A stretch of 64,000 nt of DNA. It comes from Branchinecta lynchi (taxonomy: Eukaryota > Arthropoda > Branchiopoda > Anostraca > Branchinectidae). The notes under the pieces were generated by a model, which worked only from the letters and a program-made list of their open reading frames with translations, did not search any database and was not told the DNA's origin. Shown here in pieces: positions 34,001 through 46,000 of this stretch (the stretch's first letter is position 1; each line of letters opens with the position of its first letter). The stretch covers positions 10,893,869 through 10,957,868 of the forward strand of contig JAKZAP010000009.1 in assembly GCA_023053575.1 (NCBI GenBank), given 5' to 3'. The position numbers and the translations under genes were made by a program.

Positions 34001-37000
34001 CAAAGAATCCGAATTGTTGCCAAACAACTAGAAGGAACCCAACCGCTTCCAAGCGCTGCGGAAGAAAGCCTACAGAAACTCTCAAACCGACCATCGAAAC
34101 GTCTCCAGGACGGGGCTTCTAAGACACTCAACAGCTCCTGCTCTGTATTTGACTATAATGTACCTTCGCCTTCGATCAAACTTGAACGAGTCGCTGATCG
34201 GGATATCCAGGAACTTACCAGTGGTGTCTGGAGGTGCAAGAAATGCAGTAAGACACAAAATTCTGAATGGCTTCTGGCCTTGCACAAGGACACTGAGTGC
34301 GAGACCGCCTTTACTCCGTGTGTCTTGTGCGCTGTTGTATCTGAAAACTTTTTAGCCCATGCTTTGCATGCGGCGAAACACGCAGTAGAGGCTGATGGGA
34401 AGTGTCCAATCTGTTTGTTCCAACCGGCTTCGTCTGATACGCATATGTTCAGCGAGGGTCATCTCAGAGTGAATGATATGCCGTATGTGTGCGAGTTTTG
34501 CAATCATAAGTTTGTGAGGTCCTCGGATGTAGCCGATCATTTGGAAAAGAAGCATGCTGATAAGAGTAAGTTCAATTTGATTTTTCATATGGTATTTTGA
34601 CATTTTTTCATTTCTTCGTCTGCCCTCCCCCCTCCAGAATGAAACTGTAACAGCTCATGATAATAGTAATAACAACGTTTATTTTTTCATCAAAAGGGCC
34701 ATACTAGATTAAAGACATGAGTTGCTATTCATTGTTACCCAAATAAATTGTTACACAGACACAGACTAAACTAAACTTTCTATTCTAAGTCTAAACACTG
34801 TAACTGCATATTTGCAAACTCTCCATATTATAAGGTTTGAAGCCAAGACCATTCATAGCACAAGAAACCAAAAAACGATTTTTTTTTTTTTCTTGATCAG
34901 CTAGTGATCCCTCTAACACTACATTTATCCATCGCGTATAATCTTAGAGGGATAACCCGCTGGTCGAGAATAAAACCCCAAAATCTCATTTTTATTTTTG
35001 TATTTTTTCCTCCATATTGAGCCGGATCACTGACCGTGTAGCCCGTCTTAGTAAGTAAGTAAGTAATTTATTTTTGACCCGCCATTTTGGAAAGGCGGAG
35101 TAAATGGAGAAAATAAACAAAACACATACAAACACAAAGACAAAAAAGACACTTAATTTTTAATCTTCGGCCAGGAAACAGTGGACGACGTCGTGCGCTG
35201 GTTCGGCCCTGTCGTCCATGATTTTTGAAAGCGATGAGGAAACATCCAAAAGGGTAGCACTTGCATCTTGAATTTTGAACTTCTCCGTCAATGTATGGTT
35301 ATGACATAATTTCGACACGCGGAGCAGGTGCTTTGCATATTTAAAATAACATGATCTCATCTTTTTAATCTCCTTCTTTCGCAGAACATGAATGACGCCA
35401 GAACGAAATAGTACAGAAGGAGCGCAGAAGGTCCTGTACAAATTTCCCAAAGCTTTACGATTATAGCGCCCCCGGTTGGGGACGATGCGCCCATAGGCGG
35501 TACGGATTGCAAACTTCTTAGTTGTTGCAGCTCTTGTAAAATGCTGGGTAAAATGAAGCTCGTGTCAAATCTCGCACAAGGAACGTTTTTGTCTTTTAGT
35601 TTGTTACTTACTATTCTCACCCTCGGAGGTACGGCGAAGAATCAGTTTTTACCGGCTGTGTAGAGTCCATGATAGAGTCCCAGAAATTAGGTAATTTTTT
35701 GCTCTTTCTCTGCAGAAACGTATTCTTAACTCACAGAACCCGTTGCTGGTTGTGCTGGCTGGGCCGCATATGAGGTTGACTCAACTTTTACCCGGTAATG
35801 TAGCATACGCCCATCATAAAATTCCTCTCAGATTAGTTCTTTTTTGGCCGCTAGGTGCGCTATCATAAAGAAAACAATGACACACTACTTCTTGGTATAC
35901 GTTTATCCAGGTTTGATTTGCTATTTTCAGTTCCTCTTAGTCCTAACCATGTTTAAAACTGTTTAAAATGCCTCTTCCCCTCTTTTTGCTTTACCCAACT
36001 CTGTTCTGTCAAGCGTCATCAAGTTTGTCATTCCTGGCTTACGACTTCAGTGCTGAGTGCTGGCTGACTTTTCCACGGGGCTAATGCGTGACTCGATATG
36101 AAGCGAAAGCCTAATCGCTTATTCTCCCGTTAGATAACTTATACCCAGGTCTCACGTGTGACTGTTATTGTTCCTCTAGCGTGTGTGGCGGCAATTCGTC
36201 ATCGGATTTTATGAAGGACGTACAGAGTAGCCTACTATTGTTAATTTTGTTTTTGTTGTTGTTTGAAGATTTATATGGCCCTTGTTGGCCGTTGATTCAG
36301 TTCAGTAACTAAATAAGCCAACCGTTTCTGAGCTTCCTTCTGTTTCTCTCTAGTGGAAAAACCATGGAAGCCTTCTGTCCGTCGCTGTCGCCTTTGTCGC
36401 GTCGAGTTCGCGTCGAAGAATGAACTACAGGTAAGCTATGGTATTAAATTATTTGGTTTGATTAAATGATTTATTTGTAGAATGAAATAAATCCCGAACT
36501 GCCAACATGCCAAAAGCTCTTGACGGTCCAGGAACTCATACTTCTCTGAAGAAGAAATTACGTGTCTTAAAGGACCCGTCGTGCCTACAAAGCTAATGCG
36601 ACCTGCTTCCTATTTCATAGATTCACTAATTCATAAACCCGGAGACCCCAATTTCATATGTTACATTCTAAACCGGTTAAAAACACCTCATTGATCCTTG
36701 CGCTTCCCAAGATTCACGATTTGCCATGCACATTATGCCCCTGACGAGTGTTCGCGTTATCTAAATTCCGCCGAGTTTTTGCAAGAAGCCACTGGGGTAG
36801 GGAAAAGGCTTATTACTGCCAAATTCGTGGATGATTTGTTAAAAGACGAGCCAAGGTTTACTTACAATATTCAGATAGTTTTAGACATTGGAACATGAAG
36901 AGTACGCAGTGCGAGGTGCGACTAGAAGTGATCTATTCACGATAAAACAGCTCAGAAATATCGTTTTTCGAAAATACTATTTCTTTCCACGTGAAATAAT

Positions 37001-40000
37001 CGATTTCATTTTAATATCTGTCAACTCTATCCAGCCTTCCCGCTCTCTGACGCGGCGCTGAACGCAGAAGATTTAAAAACTGAACACGCCGTGATTAAAA
37101 ATTGGCAAAACCAAGCAAAACAAAATAAGGCAAAAGTAGAAGAAAGACTTGGTGGTCTGACATGTCTTCCAAAATGAAAAATAACACTTTGAAGCCTCTC
37201 ATGTCCTTACGAGGGAAAGAGTTGGTGGAGGACGCTGAAGCTGTAGGGGAAGATTGCGTTGCCTGATCTAAAAGCTACAGAAACGAGACGTCTCACCTCA
37301 TCTGTTTTTCAATCAAATTTACCGGTCAGAAAATATAGAATTATCTGCCAAATGCATTGAAAAATGCCAATAGCATACCACAGTTGAATAGTAAGATTAA
37401 AAGTTTCTTGTTGGAAAACATCGAATTAGATCCTAACTTGTTTTTCCAATAGTTCGCTATGTTTTGTTATATTAATGTACGTTTGTTTTCTTTTCTTTTC
37501 CCTTTCTTCTTTTTTTCTTTGTTCTTTTTTTCCTTGTACTTCTTTTCTTGACAAATAAATGAATTACTGTCACCCGTTACGGGCAGTGCTCACTTAGGGT
37601 GTAGTTAGTTTACAGTCTATGATTTGCTTTTTGTTAATAAACAAACTGAAACTAAAACTCGGCTCGGCATGAAAAGTGCTAAAATGTCATGGGTACAGAA
37701 CAAAACAATTGCAAAAGGCGGGGATGATTTTTAATTTACCGTCTTGTTTGTGTGGCAGCGATGTTGGCTTGAAGTTTAACCGAGAAGGACTGAGCTACGA
37801 CAATCCAGTTATCCATCACTTATTAACTGAAATAGGTTTGAAGACCCGATATATTTAGGCTATATGATATTCTGCTGCTCCGCTATTCACATATAGTCTA
37901 CTCCAATTGTGGATTTTCCTCTTCGGATATGGGATAAATCTGTGTGCTCTATCTTCGGAAATTTAGCAACTACATCGGCAAACGATTCCCAGACAATATA
38001 TATAAACAATAAGAATACTAAAAATGGCAGATTGTCGGATATTTGCAACGCACGTCTGATATCGACAGCGTTTGATCTTTAATTCCAGCCATAAAGCTCG
38101 ATCAGAGGAGAGGCCAGAAAAATCATGCTTGGTCTCTTGTTTAAATTTAGCAGAGATAGGCGAATCCGATCATGAAAGGATTCGAATTCGAATCCAGGGC
38201 TATAGGTGTGAATCTGATTCCCAATTCGCCGTTTCATGCTGAGGATTCGAACCCAGAATCGAATCCAGATTTGAATCCGACCTTTAATCACATCATGTAC
38301 ATAGGTTAGAGTTTAAAACCAGAGGTGACAAAAAAGCACTTCTGCCTAAGCCTGCTTGCGGTTAATTGGGCGATGTAAACCACATTTCTAGGTTTTCGTA
38401 TATTTCTAGGTTTTCGTGTGTGGTTATTATAACTCAATATATGTCTCCTGTCGGCAACCAGGAGTACCTGTGAGGCTTGTTAAGCACAATACCTTAAAGG
38501 ACCAATCTTTTTTTTTTTCATTGTAAAAAGTAAAGGTGAAAATATTAAGGTAAATGTCAAGTTATAAATAGAATTCTAAAGATAATATAATTTTAAAGTT
38601 AAAATAGAAAGAGTAAGTGCCACACTTGTGTCACGGAGTGGAGGATGAGGAAAAAAAGGACCTATCTTACCTAAAATACTAATGCAACCTCCTTCCATAA
38701 TCACTCCATATACTTCTAAACCCGGAGACCCCAATTTCGTACAGTACATTCTAACCCCTCTAACAAAACAACGCTGATTTTTTCACTGGCCGTGTTTTGC
38801 TACCTTCGATATGTATCACGCTTGGTTGTCTAAGACAAGTTTTTCCATCAGAAAACAGTTTTTGTAAATTGTTTCCCTGTTTTCGCTACAAGTCAACGGG
38901 TCTCGAGAAAGGCTTAATACAGCCGAAACCGTGGGTTATTTGTTGAAAGCACAGCCTAGTTGTAAAGTATTCAAATATTTTAAAATACTGTAAGTTGACG
39001 AGTAAATAGTGAATTCAGCGGTTTCGTCAGATTCGGGGTTTGGGATCCGATTACAAATCAGAAACCAGTCTGGCAAGCAGAAGATTCGAATCCGTCCAAA
39101 AAGACGAATCCTGGATTCGAATCCGGATTCACCCATCTCTGAAATTTAGCGGTTCAGTTTCGGATCCGATCTTGTCTTAAGGTCTTCCATATTCTTGCCG
39201 TCCCTCCTGGAGCCTATTGTGAAGATAAAAACCCAAGAGGCATATATTCAGCGGATTTGAAAATAATGTAAAAAATAAGCGGGCCTTTTAGTTAAAGGGC
39301 ATGTCTTACTTATAATACTGACGCAGCCTACTTCCGTAATCCCTCCAACCATTTCTAAGTCTGGAGGCCCGAATTTCGTACGGTACATTCTAACCCCTTT
39401 AATAAAACCTCGCTGATTTTCTCACTTGCCGTGTTTTACTACCTTCGATGCTTATCACACCGTCGACGTTTGTCTGCGAGAAGTTTTTCTATCAGAAAAA
39501 ACGGATATGTAAATTTTCCTCGTTTTCGCTACGAGTCAAAGGGTGTCGAAACAGGCTTAAAACAGCCAACACCATTGATAATTTGTTGAAGCAGAGCCTA
39601 GTCTTAAAGTATTCAATTATTTTTAAATACTGAGAGTTGAAGAGTAAATAGTGCGAGGGGTCCTTTAACCTGAACAATGAAACCAAACTTGAACACAACA
39701 TAGAGAATGCATTTACAGACATGGCCACGGAGAGCATTCTTCTCCTGAGCGTGACGTTTTCAAAATAGGGATGTTCGTTTCTGGAGGTCTGCACATGCAG
39801 ACTCCAAGACAAAAAGCGCAGTTCATTCAAATTTTGTACAGCGCTGGCCGGATCGTATTGGAATTTCTTCTAGATATAGGTTTGGGCTTAACTGGTTAAA
39901 AAATATTCCAGACGAAGGTTTGATTGGTGACATTTGTTCATCTCTAAAATTGTTCGTTACTGAAATAAGGACATATGCAAAATGAAGCAACAATCATAGC

Positions 40001-43000
40001 TTGGAAACACTATTTCCTCTTTGGATTGGGTTTTCTGCTGACAATGTTAACAGAAGTCATACAGATAGGGATGATACTTGGTACTCTTCATTCAGGTGTC
40101 CTTTAAAAATATTTGTTCATTATAGATCCACCAAACGAGCGACTCATCTGCTTGCTTTGTGACCCAGTACTACAAATCCATCCATGGGCTGAAGGCCCGG
40201 TGCTTAGTTTGCTCGGCCACCTTCCCTGAAGAAATCAATCGATTGAAATCTCATCTCGCCGTCCACGCGGACAAGGAGGGTATTAACGCCATCTACGCCC
40301 AGCTCAAGGTAAGATACCTTTCAGTCTAGGATCATTTCCGTTTCGGGAATCGGGGTGGTGCGCTGGTAAATCGTCTGTGAAAATCGTCCGTTTCATTCCA
40401 TCATTTACTTCCGGTCATATCTTGTAAGTGTATTAATTAGTTAATTTATTTTCGTTTTTGTGTATTTCGCAAATAGTTTATTCCTCTTCTAGCTTTAAGC
40501 TATTTGGAAATACATTTGGTTGATTGATACAAAAAATTGATTGATACAAAAAATGTAAAAGGTGTGAAGTGACATTGGGAACTGGGATTGTATAGGGGCG
40601 AACCAATGTTTTGAATTTTTTTTTCCGGTTTTGCGACTGAACTTGTGATGAATGCCCAAGTTAAAGAAAATGGTGTCGTTTTTTATCGTTTTCACCGAAA
40701 GTTTCTTTGCTTTGAGTCTTGCTATTCGATTTTTTGGTAATTATGATGAAGTATTTTATTCCGCCAGAATCAAGAGAAATAAAAAAACAATATAATATGA
40801 AAGAATACTCCACGTCTCGACGTCCCTTGATCGTATACTTTGAAAACAAATTAGTCTGTAATATTAAATATTGTACATATATGCATACATATATATATAT
40901 ATAATACGTATATATATATATTATATGTATATTTGTATTTCACTCCTGAAGGGTCGCATCTCGGATTCGTGCTTGGGATGTTTTGTCTTCAGGTGAATTT
41001 GGCCTGGAATGCAGAAACTGTGTGCCTCCGTGGGGAACTGGAACGATTAGGCCTTTCGGGCAACTTTAAAGGTAGGGTAATGTATATAATGTGTAATGCA
41101 GAACTTTAAGAGTGTATGATCTGGGTGGTAGCCTATTACTGCAAGAGAAGATGACCGAATGAGTGTTCGGTAACCATGAGCGTGTTCCACCCTACTTACC
41201 GTAGTTACTACAAAGTATTGCACAATATTGTGCAACAGGCTAATCGGGCAGATCACTCATAGTTGTCACGCTTACTAGGCTCCCGAGCCGAGCCCGAGCG
41301 TGGAAAGCAAATAGTTACTGTTTCGAGTTGGAATGGTAATTTTAGTAACTTTTCACGAGGTTGGAACGAAAATAGTAACTAATAGTTACCATCAGGGGCG
41401 TCGCAGGGGCGCCTCAACATTTTGAGATTCGGTTAAATTTTTGGCCGGAGGCCTAAAATTTTCAAATTCACAGTTCGTCTGTCCAACTTGTGCGGTTTTG
41501 AGCCTGAAGAGGACCCTTGCCAAAAAGGGCCGAAATATAGCTCCAGTAAAATTCAGCTGACGTATCGTTTTGCACTATCAAATATAAGAATCCCAAATAG
41601 GCTGTCGGTACAAATCTATTCGGTATAACGATCGGGATTCGGTATAACTACCAGTATTCGATAGAGTTCGGTGAGAGAATTTGCTGAAATTATTTGGTAA
41701 TTCTTCAATGCCAGAACTGTTCGGTATATTTATGAGATTCGGTAGTTACAGAGAATCCCGAATAAGCTATCGGTTCAAAATTATTCGGTATCATGTGGGA
41801 TTCGGTAATGTATTCGGTGTGATTTTCAGGATTCGGTAGTTACCATGAATCCCGACTTTTGTTCCAGTTTCGACGAAATTATATCAAATACGAATATTAT
41901 TCGGTAGTGTTTCGATACCAAAACAATTCGGTATAATAACCGGGATACGGTAGTTATACAGAATCCCGAACATGATATCGGTCTAAACTTATTCGGTATA
42001 ATAACTGGGATTGGGTAATTCATCCGGTATAGTTGCCAGGATTCGGGAGTTACCAAGAACCTCGCAACTCGGAAGAGGTCTGATGAAGCACTAAGCGGAC
42101 AAAAGAACTGATCTAAGATTTCATCGATAGTCCTTACTTTTACCTTGGATCCAAAAAGAAGATCGAATCATAAATGTTTTAGAAAATTGCGCCTGCGGCG
42201 CCAATATTCTCTATTTTGTGGAATGGCGCGTCATTTGACTGGGGTTTTAAGCCAATTTAGGACGGGAATTCCGAAACTTTATAAGCTAGAATCTGGATGG
42301 AAATGGCAGGAAAAATCTAACTTGAAACCTCCATCCGGTTTCTGGAACTTCTTTGAGTCTCGGTATTTAATCAGCGGTAAATGATAGAATTTGTAAGAGA
42401 AGCAGTTACATTTTTAGCCGACAGAAAAAAAAAATGGGTTTAGAAGATTTTCGCCTGCAGCGCGCGATTTGATTTCTCTTGGGTATAAGAAATGATAATT
42501 GATAATTTCGCAGACCACATTCGCCTGACGTATCACAAAAATCAACGAAGAAACCAACGAAAATGGGGTTTGTAAAGGCCAACGAATATACTGAAAGAAA
42601 AGGCGAATATTTCGGGAGGACAACCGCCTCCCTTCTTCAGCCGAGACAGAAAATTTCGAGGAAAAATGCCAAAACCTGGATGAAGATCAACAACCAAGAA
42701 AACCAGAACAGAGCAGAACACCAACAAGAAACCGAAAATTAAACAAAATTGGAAGAATTGAAAGCCTAAAAATAAAGACAGCGGGCCACTCACCAATACC
42801 TGGGAATAACAATTACGGCTGTTCTCGCCCGGTACCAGTGAGTGATTGTTGAAAGAAATTCTATTCCACAGGCAAGCGACCTTATCGAACAGCTTGGAAC
42901 CCTACGTCATATGTCGTTTAATTTTAATAGCTGCTTCTCGTGCGCAAGCTCTTTTTGATCTGAGGGTTGAGGACTTGAATCCACATTTTGGGTTTCATGC

Positions 43001-46000
43001 TGCCTTTTAATTTTACTCTTCCTACGGTATCCGTTCTGTTCCATAATTTAAAGCTCGAATTCTCGGTTTCTAAGATTAGGTAAAATTTTGAGAGATTCGG
43101 TAAATTTTTGGCTCTGTCCCCCCCCCCCCCAACGATAATGCACTTGCGACGCCCCTGGTTACTACCATTGTTGTGACGGCGGAGCACGCTGTATGTCGAC
43201 TTTTCTTTCAATCACGCAACCCGGAGAGGATTTTTATTTTACTGACTGTGAGAGATATTAGTTGCGTTTTTGCAGATACGATGGTACCACGTTAGCTGGA
43301 TCTGCATTTTTGTCGTTTTTCCGGTTACCCGTGGTATCTGATACCACGGTTCTTTTGCAAAAACAACATCTCAAAAGATAAACTGATATCCACTCACGTA
43401 CCAAGTGCCAAAATGCTTCCCCACAAATTTGGCAAACTCCTATGCTCCTGTGTTGTTGATGATGAATGTGAGATGATTTTTTTAGATACCGCGATCAGTT
43501 ACCACGGTAACTGGCCAAATACCACGGTAACTGGCCAGATACCACGGTAACTGGCGAAAATGACTTCCGACGTTGGCATCAAATACCATGGTAACAATAC
43601 ATAGATGTCACTTTACACAGGGCACTTGTGTACCGTGACCAATAAACCCGAAACAGTTGTTCCGAATGTAATTTAGAAGTCTAGAAATATATAATTTTAA
43701 TGGGAAAGACGCACTTGAGATGGAAACATTTTTGATACCATGGTATCTGCCAAAACGCAAGTACTGCAAAACATCGACCGTGTTTAGTTTGGGCAGTGGG
43801 CCTCGAAAGTAGGTGGCCCTGGCTATTAAAGTAACTTGTCGAAATATTGCTGTAGATCGTACGAAAGGTATTCTGACTCTTGCAGAAGCCGGCCTTCAGG
43901 AGAAGCATCTCAGCGCCCCCTGCTCAAGGCAAGAGTGCCAACAAGCCTACTGAAAAAAGAAACGACAAGGACAGGTCAATGCCCAACCTGGAGCATAGCC
44001 TCTCATCCCCCCGTCCGTCGGCCGCGGTGACGGAGACCGTCACTCCAGCCACTGAATGTGGGACGGTAGTTGGCACTCCGAAAATTGGACCAGAAAGCGT
44101 GGAAGTTGAAATCAAACTGAAGAAAGTGGGAGAAGGTGAGTTCAGACTTCAGAATACTCTTGATGACTATCTCTCCTTGCCGATGCAAAATCTACGGCCT
44201 CTCCGGTTACCTAGCGGAAGAAAGGCAGAAGTGGTGTCACAGCTGCTCCAAAGACACTGTTCCTATGGCCGGCTTCTATCAGACTATTGTAGTGGTTTGG
44301 GAACTCGGTTCACAAGCCCCTCGGTAGCTCAGTTGGTAGAGCGACTGCCTTATATATATATCTGTATTTGAAAGCGATTAAGCCATATACAGAAAAAAAA
44401 AAAAAAAATCAATCTCAAATAACAAGCAACCTCACATTCTTAACTTAATATCCTACCGACTTTCTGCTAAACTAATAACTTTTTCTATCATGTTGCCAAA
44501 ACACACTATAGACCTAGCATTTGTAGACTTAAGGATACCTAGAAGTAGCTCATCCCCCCCATTCTGAAAAAGAGTACCCCTTATATTAGAAAGCTCCTCA
44601 CACCTCAAGAGAAGAGGGCCCTGGGTTCAAATCCCGGCTGAGGAGCATTTTTGTCCATCAGTTCACTACGTATAAAAAAAGGTATCACAGCTTTATTTCT
44701 TCCTAGGATCACTGGCGTGTTTTGGACTTAGTCATATAGAGTATTAGTGTTCGGGAATACAATGTCTGAAGTTTCATAACAGACAACACAAGGATGCGTG
44801 GTCTCACCAGATAACATTTATTATGTTAGCTTTTATGATTTTCCAACACTATTCCCCGAAAGTGTATGCAGACGAGAAGAGCCGAAACAACGCCAAAAGA
44901 CATCTGCTGAACCTTTTTTGTTATCATGATATCGGAAAAGTCAGCAAAAGCTTTTTTGGTGTTTTTATTTTACTCTTACTGGTAATGCTTGTTATGCATG
45001 ACGTTACAAAAAATAACAGATAGCATTCCAAATTTCTGTGTTGAAACTGCGCATCCTTATTATTATTATTATTTATTTGAATCCTTCAAAACTGAAGAGT
45101 AATGTATAAAACGGAACAACAACATGTCAGTCAAACTCACACACACTTACATACTAATAAACAGCTGACCGTTACAGACACATTAGCCTACTATATATAC
45201 AACGAAGTACATGGAAAAAAGCTCAAAATAAACAAACTAATCAGGGCTTGTTTTTACGCATTAAAAAAACAACACTTGATTTTGTAGAAAGATAATTAAA
45301 CACCTTCGCTCAGGCAGAAAAACGAAAAAGTAGAAGAGTAGAATTTAATTTGAAAATGACTTTCACAGCAGTTTGCTACCGTGAATATAACATGGATAAT
45401 CACAAACAAATTCATTGTTAATTCAATATTTAGCACCTACAGCAGATTTACTGATGTCAATATATATTCAGTTTAAACACAAACAAACTATATAACTTCA
45501 AATGGAAGAAAAAAAACAAGACATTTTTAGTCTTGAAAATCAAACAGTGTCACGAAAAATGAAACGAAGCAGATCTTATACCTTCCATAAGTACCAATTA
45601 CTTGTTTCGGGGACTTTCTGTTTTTTTTCCGGGGGTGGGGGGTCTGCCTCCGGGTGGATGAGTGTTTGGGAAGAGATCATGGAACTCGGGGTCAGAAAAA
45701 TCTTGAATTCCGTAATTGTAGCACAATGTTAATCTCCTTTCCTCGATCGTTGAAGGACCCCACTTGATTATACTGTCTTTTGTATTACCCGTAGCTCCCT
45801 TGTGGGATTATAAGCTTCTGAAATCCTGGCCTTTAGCCATTGTTTTGTTTTGTATCCTACGACTTTTCAGCGCTTTTTCGTCCTGTCCGAGTTTGACAGT
45901 CAGACAATACGAACTTCGCCGAAATCTTCAAGGTCCGCCCGAGGGTCCGCTGACAATTCTTTCATGCAAAAGGACATAAGAAGCTTCAAAACATGGTTTT

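Larger units (their letters stand above)
41178..43191 (+). mobile_element. GAGCGTGTTCCA MITE copy M3, split by a hAT element
   Basis: Left part 41178-41392 begins GAGCGTGTTCCACCC and reaches AATAGTTACCAT. Right part 43158-43191 resumes GTTACTACCATTGTTG and ends GGAGCACGCT. The interruption is the element at 41393-43157. Confidence 0.72.

Noticed and set aside
45502..45732. Open frame with Gly-rich middle
   Set aside because: Short, low complexity, no motif, inside an intron of the BTB gene.
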